DNA from: Xanthobacteraceae bacterium 501b | GTDB taxonomy: Bacteria > Pseudomonadota > Alphaproteobacteria > Rhizobiales > Xanthobacteraceae | Direction of reading: 5' to 3' | Assembly: GCA_000378025.1 (NCBI GenBank) | Contig: KB899087.1 | Span: 1,922,001 to 1,986,000 of the forward strand | DNA length: 64,000 nucleotides | Shown: positions 17,430 to 26,951 of the stretch, in pieces | How the letters are laid out: each line of letters starts with the position of its first letter | Position numbering within the stretch: position 1 is the stretch's first letter | Position numbers and translations under genes: made by a program | The notes under the pieces: generated by a model | Told to the model about the DNA's origin: nothing | Seen by the model: the letters and a program-made list of their open reading frames with translations, nothing else | The model's database searches: none

Positions 17430-18389
17430 TCAGAGCCCGGCGCGCAGCACCGCGTCCGCCACCACAATCTTCTTCGGCACGAGGCCAAGCTCGAAGAAGG
17501 TGTTGGCGATCAGCTGCTGGTCGGCGATCACCTCGTCGGTCAGCGGCTTCACGCCGAAGCTCTGGCGTCCGATGGCGATGGAGAGGATCGGCGCGGGAAT
17601 GCCGGTGGTCGGCGCCAGCTCGGCGACGGCGGCGGCCGGGTCCTTCTGGATCCACGCATTGGTCTCGTCGATGGCGCCGATCAGCGCCGCAATGACCTTG
17701 GGGTTGGCTTCGGCGAAGGAGCGCGAGCCGAGATAGAACTGGTAATTGGGCACGATGCCCTCGGCCGTGGTCAGCACGCGGGCCTTGCTCGCCACCTCGG
17801 CCGACGCCAGGAACGGGTCCCAGATCACCCAGGCATCGATCGCGCCTTTCTCGAAGGCGGCGCGTCCGTCGGCGGGCGGCAGGAACTTCACGGTAATGTC
17901 GGAATAGGCAAGGCCGGCCTTCTCCAGCGCCTTCACCAGCAGAAAATGCACGTTCGATCCCTTGTTGAGACCGACCGTCTTGCCCTTCAGATCCTTGACC
18001 GTCTGGATCGGGCTGTTCTGCGGCACCAGGATCGCCTCACCCTTCGGCGCCGGCGGCTCATTGGCGAAGTAGACGAGATTGTCGCTCGCCGCCTGGGCGA
18101 AGATCGGCGGGGTCTCGCCGGTCTGGCCGATGTCGATGGCACCGGCGTTCAGCGCCTCCAGCATCTGCGGGCCGGCGGCGAACTCCGCCCATTTCACCGA
18201 CACGCCCAGCGGCTCCAGCTTCTTCTCCAGAATGCCGCGCCCCTTCAGCAGCACCAGCGTTCCATATTTCTGGAAGCCGACGCGCACCTCCGTAGCGGCG
18301 GCGAAGGCGGGGCGCAGGCCGGGAGCCGCCAGCGCGGCGGAGAGGCCGGCGGCGCCGGCGAGGAGGGTACGTCGGGTCAGGCGTGTCAT
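17430..18389 (-). CDS. ssuA: Aliphatic sulfonate ABC transporter binding protein
   Basis: A 319-residue SsuA. The N-terminus 'MTRLTRRTLLAGAAGLSAAL' is Tat-like with cleavage near AFA-A. Hallmarks of SsuA are 'GETPPIFAQAA', 'ANEPPAPKGEAILVPQNSPI', 'NKGSNVHFLLVKALEKAGL' and 'DAWVIWDPF'. It delivers alkanesulfonates to the permease encoded just upstream in the same operon. It is the most promoter-distal of seven minus-strand genes that begin with ssuE. Confidence 0.9.
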   Translation of the reverse strand: MTRLTRRTLLAGAAGLSAALAAPGLRPAFAAATEVRVGFQKYGTLVLLKGRGILEKKLEPLGVSVKWAEFAAGPQMLEALNAGAIDIGQTGETPPIFAQAASDNLVYFANEPPAPKGEAILVPQNSPIQTVKDLKGKTVGLNKGSNVHFLLVKALEKAGLAYSDITVKFLPPADGRAAFEKGAIDAWVIWDPFLASAEVASKARVLTTAEGIVPNYQFYLGSRSFAEANPKVIAALIGAIDETNAWIQKDPAAAVAELAPTTGIPAPILSIAIGRQSFGVKPLTDEVIADQQLIANTFFELGLVPKKIVVADAVLRAGL

Positions 18390-18417
18390 GGCGAAAGCCC
18401 CTATGGAGGAAAATGTA

Positions 18418-19275
18418 TCAGCGCAGCGCGCCCCAGCGGCGCACCGTGGCGCTCTCCAGCCCGCGAAAGGCGACCGCCTCGACCAGCAGGCCGATGAGGA
18501 TCACGGTGGCGAGGCCGGCGAAGACGCGATCGGTGAAGAGTTCGTTGCGGGCGCGGAAGATGAACCAGCCGAGCCCGCCGGAGGACGAGCTGACGCCGAA
18601 CACCAGCTCGGCCGCGATCAGCGTGCGCCAGGCAAAGGCCCAGCCGACGCGCAGGCCGGAAATCAGTGAGGGCAAGGCGGCCGGCACGAGGATATGGCGG
18701 ACATAGGCGGGACCCGTCAGGCCGTAATTGCGGCCGACAAGGCGCAGCGTCTCGGGCACCGCCTCGAAGCCCTGCAAGGCGGCGAGGGCGAAGGGCCAGA
18801 TGACGGCGTTGACGAGCACGAACAGCAGGCTCTTCTCGCCGAGGCCGAACCAGAGCAGGGCGAGCGGCAGCAGGGCGATGGCCGGCAGCGGGTTGAACAT
18901 TGCCGCCACCGTTTGCACCGCATCGCGCACGAAGCTGTTGGACACGGCCAGCGATACCAGCGCGAAGCCGATCAGGATCGCGATCACATAGCCCTTGAGC
19001 AGCACGGCCAGCGAACCGGCGGCGGCAAGCAGCAGCCCCTCGTCACGGCTCGCCGTCACGAACGCCTGGAACGTCTCGCCGAAGCTCGGCAGCATCAGCG
19101 GGTTGGCCTGCCAGCGGGCAGCGATTTCCCAGCCGAGCGCCAAAAACGCCAGCACGATAAGGCGCCGGAACGCCAGCGAACGGAATAGGCGCGCCAGGCG
19201 ATTGCGGGGTGGCGGGAGCGCGGCCGGCGCGTCCGCCGTGCGTTCATCGGGCAGCCGGTGCAGAACCTCGCTCAT
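18418..19275 (-). CDS. ssuC: Aliphatic sulfonate ABC transporter permease
   Basis: A 285-residue permease. A polar N-terminus of about 30 residues is followed by some six hydrophobic helices. 'FNPLPAIALLPLALLWFGLG' and the EAA-loop region 'HILVPAALPSLISGLRVGWA' are characteristic of SsuC/TauC. The ATG overlaps the ATPase stop as ATGA. Its receptor gene follows after 28 bases. Confidence 0.87.
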   Translation of the reverse strand: MSEVLHRLPDERTADAPAALPPPRNRLARLFRSLAFRRLIVLAFLALGWEIAARWQANPLMLPSFGETFQAFVTASRDEGLLLAAAGSLAVLLKGYVIAILIGFALVSLAVSNSFVRDAVQTVAAMFNPLPAIALLPLALLWFGLGEKSLLFVLVNAVIWPFALAALQGFEAVPETLRLVGRNYGLTGPAYVRHILVPAALPSLISGLRVGWAFAWRTLIAAELVFGVSSSSGGLGWFIFRARNELFTDRVFAGLATVILIGLLVEAVAFRGLESATVRRWGALR

Positions 19276-20084
19276 CGCCCGCGCTCCGTGGCGCCGAAAA
19301 GCGTGGCGTGGACCTCCTGCACCGCCTTCTCGAAACGCTGCGTGCCGATGTCGGCGGCGTCGAACCCCGCCGTCTCAAAGCGCGCCAACGTGCGTCCGGG
19401 ATGGGCGCTGAGCAAATGCAGCCTTGTGCCCAGCAGCACCGCCTCGTCGATGGCGTGGGTGACGAAGAGCAGGGTCAGCGCCCGCTCCTGCGCGATGTCC
19501 AAAAGGTCGCGCTGCATCTGCAGGCGGGTGAGCGCATCGAGCGCGGCGAAAGGCTCGTCCATCAGCAGCACCGCCGGCTCCATCGCCAGCGCCCGGGCGA
19601 TAGCCGCGCGCTGCTTCATGCCGCCGGACAGTGTGTGCGGAAATTGGTCGAGCGCGCGCGTCAGCCCCACCCGCGCCAGCGCTGCTGCAGCCTTCTCGCG
19701 GGCCGCCGCCACCGAGAGCTTGCCGGCGACGCGCAGCGGAAACGCGACATTGTCCAGCACGCTCTTCCAGGGGAGCAGCTGGTCGAACTCCTGAAACACC
19801 ACGATCCGGTCCGGGCCGGGGCCGATCACCGGCCTGCCGTTCAGCAGCACCGCGCCGGATGACGGCTTCAGAAAGCCGGCGGCCGCCTTCAATATCGAGG
19901 ACTTGCCACACCCGGACGGCCCCAGCAGCACCAGCCGCTCGCCTTCCTCAAGCGTGAAGTCGACGCCTTCGACCGCCCGCACGGGGCCGCGCTCGCCCTC
20001 ATAATCGAGGGTAAGCTGACGGGCCTCCAGCACCGGGCAGAGCGCGGCCCGCGCCGCCGGCGCGTGAGGCGTGGGGGCCAGCAT
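19272..20084 (-). CDS. ssuB: Aliphatic sulfonate ABC transporter ATPase
   Basis: A 270-residue ATPase with Walker A GPSGCGKSS, Q-loop 'VVFQEFDQLLPW', signature LSGGMKQR and Walker B VLLMDEPFAALD. The ATG at 20084 follows GGAAG and lies four bases after the preceding gene's stop. The frame opens a further 78 bases inside that gene, but without a plausible start. It is the ATPase of the second transporter in this operon. Confidence 0.85.
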   Translation of the reverse strand: MLAPTPHAPAARAALCPVLEARQLTLDYEGERGPVRAVEGVDFTLEEGERLVLLGPSGCGKSSILKAAAGFLKPSSGAVLLNGRPVIGPGPDRIVVFQEFDQLLPWKSVLDNVAFPLRVAGKLSVAAAREKAAAALARVGLTRALDQFPHTLSGGMKQRAAIARALAMEPAVLLMDEPFAALDALTRLQMQRDLLDIAQERALTLLFVTHAIDEAVLLGTRLHLLSAHPGRTLARFETAGFDAADIGTQRFEKAVQEVHATLFGATERGR

Positions 20085-20088
20085 CGGC

Positions 20089-21096
20089 TCAGCTTCCGGA
20101 CTGGCCGTGAAGCTCGGGGAAGGTGTAGTCCTTCCAGCTTCCGGGTTTCGTCTTGATGGCACCGGTCCGGTAGAGAAAGTCGCCGAACACTTCGGTCTTG
20201 CCGGGCACCAGCGTGAATTCGACCTCGGGGTTCGAGATCACTTCCTCGACGAAGGCGGGATCGAGCTTGGACTGCTCGATCTTAATATAGGTCGCCGCGC
20301 CGAGCTTACGGTCCTTGGCGGCAATCGCGGTCGCCTCCTCGAACGCCCGGAAGAAGGCGAGATAGGTTTTCGGGTTCTCGTCGCGCCATTTCACCGTGGT
20401 GTAGGCGACCGTCGGGGTGAACGGCCCGCCGAGAATGTCGTAGGACGACCACACTTTGTGGATCTTCGGGTTCTTCAGCGCCTGTTCCTGGAACGGCGAA
20501 TTGGAGACGTGGCCGGTGATTTCGGTGGAGCCGGACAGCAGCGCCGCCGTGGCGTCGGGATGCGGCAGCGAGACCTGGATGGAATCGAGCTTGCCGTGGT
20601 TGCCCGGGCCGAACTCCTTCTCCGTCGCGATCTGCAGCTCGCGCGCCTGCACCGAGACGAGAGCCGCCGGCGTGGCGATGCGGTCATTCGGCCCGAAATC
20701 CTTCAGCGATTTGATGTCGGGCCTGTTGGTGAGCAGGTAGTTCGGCGTGGCGCCGAAGGCCCCGATGATCTTCACCGCGCCCTTGGTGCGGTCCCACAGC
20801 GTGAAGAACGGGCCGATGCCGGCGGAAGCGATGTCGACCGAGCCGGAGAGCAGGGCATCGTTGACGGCATTGCCGCCCGAGAGCTTGGCCCACTCGACCG
20901 TGATGTCGAGCCCCAGCTCCTTGCCGTGCTTTTCGATCAGGTTCTGGTCGCGCAGGATGTGGAAGGGAATGTAGAGCGTGCCGAATTGCTGGGAAATGCG
21001 GATCAGGCCCTCCGCCGAGGCCGGAGCGATGGTGGCGGCACCGAGGAGCGCGGCCAGGACGGCACGGCGGGCGAAGGAGCGGAACGCAGCTGTCAT
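20089..21096 (-). CDS. SsuA/NrtT-like ABC transporter binding protein
   Basis: A 335-residue receptor with a signal peptide (hydrophobic 'AVLAALLGAATIAPASA', cleavage ASA-E). The ligand domain opens 'ISQQFGTLYIPFHILRDQ', and a 'GGNAVNDALLSGSVDIASAG' segment carries the NMT1-like signature. It differs clearly from the SsuA encoded at 17.4 kb. It belongs with the ATPase and permease genes directly upstream. The ligand is probably a sulfonate or sulfate ester. Confidence 0.8.
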   Translation of the reverse strand: MTAAFRSFARRAVLAALLGAATIAPASAEGLIRISQQFGTLYIPFHILRDQNLIEKHGKELGLDITVEWAKLSGGNAVNDALLSGSVDIASAGIGPFFTLWDRTKGAVKIIGAFGATPNYLLTNRPDIKSLKDFGPNDRIATPAALVSVQARELQIATEKEFGPGNHGKLDSIQVSLPHPDATAALLSGSTEITGHVSNSPFQEQALKNPKIHKVWSSYDILGGPFTPTVAYTTVKWRDENPKTYLAFFRAFEEATAIAAKDRKLGAATYIKIEQSKLDPAFVEEVISNPEVEFTLVPGKTEVFGDFLYRTGAIKTKPGSWKDYTFPELHGQSGS

Positions 21097-21129
21097 GTGG
21101 GCCTCCGGCGCGGAAAGGGATAAAGCGGG

Positions 21130-21903
21130 TCAGCCGCCGAGCAGGCGGCTCAGAATCTGACCTTCGAGGGCGGCGAGTTCGGGTGAGCCGCGCCGGCGTG
21201 GGCGGGACAGCGGCACGTCGAGATCGAGCGCGATCCGGCCCTGGTCGATCAGGATCACCCGGTCGGCGAGGGCGAGGGCCTCGGCAACATCATGGGTCAC
21301 CAGCACGGCGGTGAAGCCCTGCTCCCGCCAGATGCGTTCGACCAGTGCCTGCATCTCGATGCGGGTAAGCGCGTCGAGCGCGCCGAGCGGCTCGTCGAGC
21401 GCCAGCACGCGCGGCCCGCTGGCCAAAGCGCGGGCGAGGGCCACGCGCTGGCGCTGGCCGCCCGAGAGCACCGCCGGCCACTCGCCGGCGCGCTCGGCCA
21501 GCCCGACCTCGGCGAGAAGCGCGCGGGCGCGGGCATGGCGCTCCTCGCCCTGCAGCCGCGCGGGGGCACCGACCTCGACATTGGCCAGCACGCGCTGCCA
21601 GGGCAGCAGGCGAGGTTCCTGGAACATGATCCGCACGGCGGCGTCGTCGCGGGCGCCTGTGAACCCGATCGTGCCGCTAGTGGGCGTGTCGAGACCGGCG
21701 AGCAGGCGCAGAAGCGTGCTCTTGCCGCAGCCGCTCTTGCCGATAATGGCGACGAACTGGCCGGCCGGAATGTCGAGATCGACATTTTCCAGCACGCGCT
21801 TGGCACCGAAATGGCGCGACAGCCGCCGGATCGACACGCCGAGGCCGCCACTGGCCGGGGCCGTCGCACCGGAAAAGGCGGCGGGCGAGGCGGGCGCGTT
21901 CAT
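21130..21903 (-). CDS. SsuB/TauB-type ABC transporter ATPase
   Basis: A 257-residue ATPase with Walker [11 protein letters not shown]-loop '[12 protein letters not shown]', signature LSGGQRQR and Walker [13 protein letters not shown]. The ATG at 21903 overlaps the permease stop as ATGA. Sequence further upstream in the same frame lies inside the permease gene and is not part of the protein. The short C-terminus ends shortly after '[17 protein letters not shown]'. Confidence 0.85.
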   Translation of the reverse strand: MNAPASPAAFSGATAPASGGLGVSIRRLSRHFGAKRVLENVDLDIPAGQFVAIIGKSGCGKSTLLRLLAGLDTPTSGTIGFTGARDDAAVRIMFQEPRLLPWQRVLANVEVGAPARLQGEERHARARALLAEVGLAERAGEWPAVLSGGQRQRVALARALASGPRVLALDEPLGALDALTRIEMQALVERIWREQGFTAVLVTHDVAEALALADRVILIDQGRIALDLDVPLSRPRRRGSPELAALEGQILSRLLGG

Positions 21904-22757
21904 GGCGCGCTCCCGGGCTTCTGGAAGGCGGGATGCCATTGCAGGCAGGCGCGCTCCAGCTGGCGGGTGAGCACGTCGGCGAGCTTGCCGAGCAGCGCAT
22001 AGATCAGGATCGCCAGCACGACGATATCGACCAGCAGGAACTCGCGCGCCTGCATCGCCATATAGCCGAGGCCCGAAGAGGCGGCGATGGTCTCGGCCAC
22101 GATCAGCGTCAGCCACATGATGCCGAGGGCAAAGCGCAGCCCGACAAAGATCGAGGGCAGCGCGCCCGGCAGGATGATGCGGCGGAACAGGGTGAACGGG
22201 CTCATGCCATAGACCCGGCCCATCTCGATCAGCTGCGGGTCGACGCTGCGCACGCCGTGCAGCGTGTTGATGTAGACGGGGAAGAACACGCCGAGCGAGA
22301 CGAGGAAGAGCTTGGCCTCCTCATCGATGCCGAACCACAGAATGACAAGCGGGATCAGCGCGAGGTGCGGCACGTTGCGGATCATCTGCAACGTGGTGTC
22401 GGTGTAGCGGAAGGTGAGGTCCCACAGGCCATTGGCGATGCCGAGGACGAAGCCGATGAGGCCACCGACGGCGAGACCGGCCAAAGCGCGCAGCGTGCTC
22501 ACGCCCATATTGTGCAGCAGCTCGCCGGATTTCAGCGCCTGCCAGCCGGCCCCCGCCACCGCCGAAGGAGCCGGCAGCACATTCGGCGCGATGATGCCGG
22601 CGCGGGAGAGCGCTTCCCACAGAACGACCAGCAGCAGCGGCAGCACCCAGCCGGCGAGCCGGCCCTCCAGCCCCGCCAGGCGACGGCGCAGCGGCACGGT
22701 TTTTCGCGCGGTGGGGAGCCGGTCGGCGGCGGGCGAGCGGGTCTCGGCGAGCGACAT
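21900..22757 (-). CDS. SsuC-type ABC transporter permease
   Basis: A 285-residue permease. A basic N-terminal stretch of about 35 residues precedes six hydrophobic helices. Family signatures are '[20 protein letters not shown]' and '[20 protein letters not shown]'. The ATG overlaps the ssuE stop codon (ATGA), and the downstream ATPase gene overlaps it in turn. Tight coupling implies one transcript from the 23.4-kb operator. Confidence 0.87.
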   Translation of the reverse strand: MSLAETRSPAADRLPTARKTVPLRRRLAGLEGRLAGWVLPLLLVVLWEALSRAGIIAPNVLPAPSAVAGAGWQALKSGELLHNMGVSTLRALAGLAVGGLIGFVLGIANGLWDLTFRYTDTTLQMIRNVPHLALIPLVILWFGIDEEAKLFLVSLGVFFPVYINTLHGVRSVDPQLIEMGRVYGMSPFTLFRRIILPGALPSIFVGLRFALGIMWLTLIVAETIAASSGLGYMAMQAREFLLVDIVVLAILIYALLGKLADVLTRQLERACLQWHPAFQKPGSAP

Positions 22758-23341
22758 CAGGCGGCCGCCCCGGCGAGACGGGTGCGCAGGCGCACCCGCC
22801 CTTCGGCGGCATGCACGGCCTCTTCCACCAGCCGGTCCAGCCGCTGCTGGGCCGGCTCGGCGACGATGCGGCCATCGACCAGCTCGCGCTCGGTGAGGAA
22901 AAGCCCGGTGCCGAGCGGCTGCGCCTGGAAGAAGGCGAAGAGCGGGCGCAGCTGGTGCTCGATCGCCAGCGCGTGGCGCTCGCTGCCGCCCGTCGCCAGC
23001 AGGGCCACCGGCGTGCCGATCAGGCTGCGATAACCCACCAGATCGATGAAATGCTTGAACAGGCCGGAATAGGAGCCCTTGTAGACCGGCGATCCGACGA
23101 TCAGCAGGTCCGCCTGCTCCACGGCCCGCAAGGCCTCCTCTTCCGGGGTGCCGGCGTCGGCGCGCGAACGCAGCTGGCCTATATCAGGCAGCGCGGCGAC
23201 ATCGATGATGCGGGAGTGAGGCACGAGCCCGGCCCGGCCGCTGGCGCGCGCCACGGCGTCCACGGCAAGCGCGACAAGCGACAGCGTGCGCGAGGGGGAG
23301 GACAGGCCTCCGCTCAATCCGACGATGGTAAACTGGTTCAT
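22757..23341 (-). CDS. ssuE: NAD(P)H-dependent FMN reductase
   Basis: A 194-residue flavodoxin-like reductase that supplies FMNH2 to two-component monooxygenases such as SsuD. It has the FMN phosphate loop 'GLSGGLSSPSRT' at the N-terminus, 'DLLIVGSPVYKGSYSGLFKH' in the middle and 'PVALLATGGSERHAL' after it, all typical of SsuE/MsuE. The ATG at 23341 follows GGGAAGGGCC. First gene of the minus-strand operon, 55 bp from the operator it shares with rrf2. Confidence 0.9.
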   Translation of the reverse strand: MNQFTIVGLSGGLSSPSRTLSLVALAVDAVARASGRAGLVPHSRIIDVAALPDIGQLRSRADAGTPEEEALRAVEQADLLIVGSPVYKGSYSGLFKHFIDLVGYRSLIGTPVALLATGGSERHALAIEHQLRPLFAFFQAQPLGTGLFLTERELVDGRIVAEPAQQRLDRLVEEAVHAAEGRVRLRTRLAGAAA

Positions 23342-23395
23342 AGGCCCTTCCCTCTTTGGCCGGGAAGGCAATGCGTGGCATAATCAAGCCCTATT

Positions 23396-23414
23396 GTCTA
23401 CATTGAATATAGAT
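23396..23414. promoter_or_regulatory. Predicted sulfur-regulon operator (perfect RTCTA-N9-TAGAY dyad)
   Basis: GTCTACATTGAATATAGAT lies in the divergent region, 55 bp from the ssuE start and 27 bp from the rrf2 start. Such placement fits autorepression plus control of ssuE. AT-richness here exceeds that of all flanking coding DNA. Confidence 0.6.
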
Positions 23415-23440
23415 TATTAGTTTGGTGACGGGGCGGGCGG

Positions 23441-23890
23441 ATGCTGACCAACAAGGGCAAATACGGTTTGAAGGCGATGGTGCATCTGGCCGCGCTGGAC
23501 GCCGGCACGACGACGATGGGCGCCGAGATCGCGCGGGCGGAAAACATCCCGAAGAAGTTTCTCGACGCCATCCTGCTGGACCTGCGCAATGCCGGCATCG
23601 TGCGCAGCAAGAAGGGGCCCGGCGGCGGCTATTGCCTGGCGCGGGCGCCGAAGGAAATCCGCGTCGGCCACATCATCCGCACGCTCGACGGCCCGCTGGC
23701 GCCGATCGGCTGCGCCAGCCAGAGCGCCTATGTGCCCTGCCAGGACTGCGAAAACCTCGCCTCCTGCGAGGTGCGGATCGTGATGACGCGGGTGCGGGAC
23801 GCCCTCTCCGATATCCTCGACCGGATGACGCTGGAGGAAATGGTCAGCTTCGGGCGCACCCGGCATCCCGACCTGATGTATCACATCTAG
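23441..23890 (+). CDS. Rrf2-family transcriptional regulator (CymR/IscR-like)
   Basis: A 149-residue regulator with an N-terminal winged helix ('KGKYGLKAMVHLAALDAG', then 'ENIPKKFLDAILLDLRNAGI', and wing 'KKGPGGGYCLAR'). A cysteine-rich loop follows: Cys91, Cys100, Cys103 and Cys109, spaced C-X8-C-X2-C-X5-C. IscR binds its [2Fe-2S] cluster with three cysteines in the same region, so an Fe-S or thiol sensor is plausible. Divergent from ssuE with the operator dyad between them, and directly upstream of ssuD. I infer that it is the local sulfur-status regulator. Confidence 0.88.
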   Translation: MLTNKGKYGLKAMVHLAALDAGTTTMGAEIARAENIPKKFLDAILLDLRNAGIVRSKKGPGGGYCLARAPKEIRVGHIIRTLDGPLAPIGCASQSAYVPCQDCENLASCEVRIVMTRVRDALSDILDRMTLEEMVSFGRTRHPDLMYHI

Positions 23891-23956
23891 CGTTTGTGCT
23901 TTTCTCAAAGCTCCGGCCATCCGTGTGAAAACGGATTGCGTCGGCACGGCCCATTA

Positions 23957-23975
23957 GTCTATAAATTTTAGCGAC
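23957..23975. promoter_or_regulatory. Probable sulfur-regulon operator (degenerate right half)
   Basis: GTCTA-N9-GCGAC with a perfect left half, preceded by CATTA as in the copy at 47077. It lies 82 bp before the ssuD start in the only AT-rich stretch of this intergenic region. Confidence 0.4.
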
Positions 23976-24056
23976 AAACTTCTTAACGGTGTGGCCCTCC
24001 CCGCCCCCGCTGCGGGGCGATCCGCACGCCGCCCGATTGAACCAACAGGACGCACC

Positions 24057-25244
24057 ATGTCTCTCCCCAGCTCCGCACCCGCCGCCAGCGACGGTCTCAA
24101 CGTGCTCTGGTTCCTGCCCACCCATGGCGACGGGCGCTATCTCGGCACCTCGGTCGGCGCCCGGGAGACCGATATCGACTATCTCCGCCAGGTGGCGCAG
24201 GCCGCCGACCGGCTGGGCTATTACGGCGTGCTGATCCCGACCGGAAAGAGCTGCGAGGATAGCTGGCTGGTCGCCTCGGCGCTCGCCCCGGTCACCAAGC
24301 GCCTGCGCTATCTCGTGGCGGTGCGGCCGGGCCTCGCCTCCCCCACCCTCTATGCCCGGATGACGGCGACGCTCGACCGCATCTCCGACGGGCGCCTGCT
24401 GATCAACATCGTCACCGGCGGCGATCCGGTGGAGAATGCCGGCGACGGCATCTTCCTCAATCATGATGAGCGCTACGAGGTGACGGACGAGTTCCTCACC
24501 GTCTATCGCCGCCTGCTGGCCGGCGAGCGCGTGACCTATTTCGGCAAGCACATCAAGGTCGACGACGCGCACCTGCTGTTCCCGCCGCAGCAGGAGAACG
24601 GCCCGGCGCTGTATTTCGGCGGCTCCTCGGAGGCGGCGAACAAGGTGGCGGCCGAGCATGTCGACAAATACCTCACCTGGGGCGAGCCGCCGGCGGCGGT
24701 GGAGGCGAAGATCAAGCAGGTACGGGCGCTCGCCGAGGCTGAGGGCCGAAAGGTCTCCTTCGGCATCCGCCTGCATGTCATCGCCCGCGAGACCGACGCC
24801 AAGGCGTGGGAGGCGGCGGAGGAACTGATCGGACATCTCGACGATGCCACCATCGCGGCGGCGCAGAAAGTGTTCTCCCGCCTCGATTCGGTCGGCCAGT
24901 CGCGGATGCAGGCGCTGCATGGCGGGCGGCGTGATAAGCTGGAAGTGAGCCCGAATCTGTGGGCCGGCGTCGGGCTGGTGCGCGGCGGTGCCGGCACCGC
25001 GCTGGTCGGTTCAGGCGAAACAGTGGCGGCGCGCATGCAGGAATATGCCGATCTCGGCATCGACAGCTTCATTCTCTCCGGCTACCCGCACCTCGAAGAG
25101 GCGTACCGGGTGGCCGAACTGGTGCTGCCGCGCCTCAGGCTGAACCATGGCATCGCGCAAGGCCCCACCAGCGTCAACACCGGCCCGTTCGGCGAGACCA
25201 TCGCCAATGACTACCGGCCGGCCGCCCGCGCTTCTGCCTCATGA
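24057..25244 (+). CDS. ssuD: FMNH2-dependent alkanesulfonate monooxygenase
   Basis: A 395-residue luciferase-like enzyme that cleaves alkanesulfonates to an aldehyde and sulfite using FMNH2 from SsuE. Near-diagnostic SsuD segments are '[16 protein letters not shown]', '[20 protein letters not shown]', '[20 protein letters not shown]' and '[20 protein letters not shown]'. The ATG at 24057 lies 8 bases after AGGA; the frame is open for 66 bases before it, without a ribosome site. The next gene overlaps by ATGA. Confidence 0.95.
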   Translation: MSLPSSAPAASDGLNVLWFLPTHGDGRYLGTSVGARETDIDYLRQVAQAADRLGYYGVLIPTGKSCEDSWLVASALAPVTKRLRYLVAVRPGLASPTLYARMTATLDRISDGRLLINIVTGGDPVENAGDGIFLNHDERYEVTDEFLTVYRRLLAGERVTYFGKHIKVDDAHLLFPPQQENGPALYFGGSSEAANKVAAEHVDKYLTWGEPPAAVEAKIKQVRALAEAEGRKVSFGIRLHVIARETDAKAWEAAEELIGHLDDATIAAAQKVFSRLDSVGQSRMQALHGGRRDKLEVSPNLWAGVGLVRGGAGTALVGSGETVAARMQEYADLGIDSFILSGYPHLEEAYRVAELVLPRLRLNHGIAQGPTSVNTGPFGETIANDYRPAARASAS

Positions 25245-26704
25245 GCGGGGCGGACGCGCCGGCGCAGCCAAGCCGCGTGCCAGACCTTCACGTGCCGGTG
25301 GCGATCATCGGCGGCGGCTTTTCCGGCGCCGCTGTCGCCTGGCACCTGCTGCGCCTGCGGCCGGCGCTTGAGCGGATCGTCATCATCGAGCCGCGCGCCG
25401 AACTGGGGCGCGGCCTCGCCTATTCCGCCGCCGACCCCAGCCACCGCATCAACGTGCCGGCGACGCGGATGTCGCTGATCCCGGACCAGCCGACCCATTT
25501 CAACGACTGGCTGGAAGCGACCGGCGCTCTCGACGCCGACCCGGCGGCGCGGCGCAGCGAAGGCCGCAATTTCCCCGCCCGCGCGGTGTTCGGCGCCTAT
25601 GTCGCCGAGCAACTGGCCGCGCTCGGGCCCCGGCTGGTGCATGTGCGCGCCTCGGCGCAGACGGTGGAAGCAAGCGGCGACGGCTACCGCATCCACACAT
25701 CGGACGGCGCGAGCGTGGAGGCGGAGATCGTCGTGCTGGCGGTGGCGCATGCGCCGCCAAGCCCGCCTTCCGCCCTCGCCCGCGCGCTCGCCTCCCATCC
25801 CAGCTTCGTGCCCGACCCCTGGCAGGCCGGGGCTCTTGACGCCGTGCGGCCGGACGACCGGGTGCTGATCGTCGGCACCGGGCTCACCATGGCCGATATC
25901 GTCGCGAGTCTCGAACGGCTCGGCCATCGCGGGGCGATCGTCGCCCTCTCGCGCCGGGGCCTGCGCTCGCGCGGCCATCCGGCGCAGGTGCACGAGCCGT
26001 TCGGCGACTTCGCCACCGACCCGGCGCGCAGCGCGGGCGCCCTCGTGCGCCGCATCCGCGCGGCGGTGGCGCAGGCGGAACAGGCGGGCCAAAGCTGGCA
26101 CTGCGTACTCGACCAGGTGCGGCTGCAGGGCAGCGTCATCTGGCACGCGCTGCCGCCGCCTGAGCGCGCGCGCCTGCTGCGCCATCTGCGCCCGTTCTGG
26201 GACGTGCACCGCTTCCGCATCGCCCCGCAGGTGGAAGAGGTGCTCGACCGGCGGATCACTGAGGGCACGCTCGATCTGCGCGCGGCCTCGCTGCGCGAGG
26301 TGACGGTCGGGGACGACGCCATCCATGTCACCTTGCGCGCGCGCCGCACGGGTGAGGTGACGCAGGCAGCGTTCGACGCCGTCATCACCGCCACCGGCCC
26401 GGCGCATGGGCGCGTCTTCGCCGACAATCCGGTGCTGGCGTCGCTGGAGCGCGCCGGCCTCGCCCGCCCGGACACGCTGCGTCTCGGCATCGAGGTGGCG
26501 CCGGATGGGCGGACCATCGGCGCGGCGGGCGTGCCGGTGCCCGGGCTCTTTGTCGCCGGCCCGCTGGCGCGCGGCACGGTGGGCGAGTTGATGGGCCTGC
26601 CTGACGTGACGAATTACGCCATCCGCATCGCCGGCGAGGTCGCCGCGCAGCTGGGCGCCGACGAGGTTTTGGGCGGCGCGGCAAGGCCTTACGCCTCTGC
26701 GTGA
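25241..26704 (+). CDS. FAD/NAD(P)-binding protein (COG4529/YdhS-like)
   Basis: A 487-residue Rossmann flavoprotein. The N-terminal motif is '[20 protein letters not shown]', followed by '[19 protein letters not shown]', a characteristic YdhS-type segment. A second dinucleotide site is '[20 protein letters not shown]'. The C-terminal FAD contact is around '[20 protein letters not shown]'. Translationally coupled to ssuD. A redox role in sulfonate use, such as reduction of a flavin or sulfur intermediate, is inferred from position only. Confidence 0.75.
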   Translation: MSGADAPAQPSRVPDLHVPVAIIGGGFSGAAVAWHLLRLRPALERIVIIEPRAELGRGLAYSAADPSHRINVPATRMSLIPDQPTHFNDWLEATGALDADPAARRSEGRNFPARAVFGAYVAEQLAALGPRLVHVRASAQTVEASGDGYRIHTSDGASVEAEIVVLAVAHAPPSPPSALARALASHPSFVPDPWQAGALDAVRPDDRVLIVGTGLTMADIVASLERLGHRGAIVALSRRGLRSRGHPAQVHEPFGDFATDPARSAGALVRRIRAAVAQAEQAGQSWHCVLDQVRLQGSVIWHALPPPERARLLRHLRPFWDVHRFRIAPQVEEVLDRRITEGTLDLRAASLREVTVGDDAIHVTLRARRTGEVTQAAFDAVITATGPAHGRVFADNPVLASLERAGLARPDTLRLGIEVAPDGRTIGAAGVPVPGLFVAGPLARGTVGELMGLPDVTNYAIRIAGEVAAQLGADEVLGGAARPYASA

Positions 26705-26720
26705 GCGGCGGAATCTAATA

Positions 26721-26739
26721 ATCTACTCATTGAATAGAT
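26721..26739. promoter_or_regulatory. Predicted sulfur-regulon operator (perfect RTCTA-N9-TAGAY dyad)
   Basis: ATCTACTCATTGAATAGAT, flanked by further half-sites (ATCTA at 26713 and CTATT at 26742). It lies 213 bp upstream of tauA, in an AT-rich island just after the FAD gene. Confidence 0.55.
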
Positions 26740-26951
26740 TTCTATTGACCGCGTGTTCCGGCTCTGCTCAGATGAATGTGCCGACGTTGCCGCAGCGCCT
26801 TCCGCCAGCCCGCCAACGTTCCGCAACGGGGGCACTTTCATGACCTGGACCTGTCGACGCCGCTGATCGCGGCCCTCCAGCTTCACCCGATATTTCAACG
26901 GCCGACACGCGGGCGCCGCGCGCCCCGACGGCCCGTCTATGGATATGACCG

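Noticed and set aside
23397..23425. Reading the AT-rich ssuE/rrf2 region as a standard RirA or IscR box
   Set aside because: It does not fit TGA-N9-TCA or the known IscR consensus; the RTCTA-N9-TAGAY dyad describes it better and recurs.
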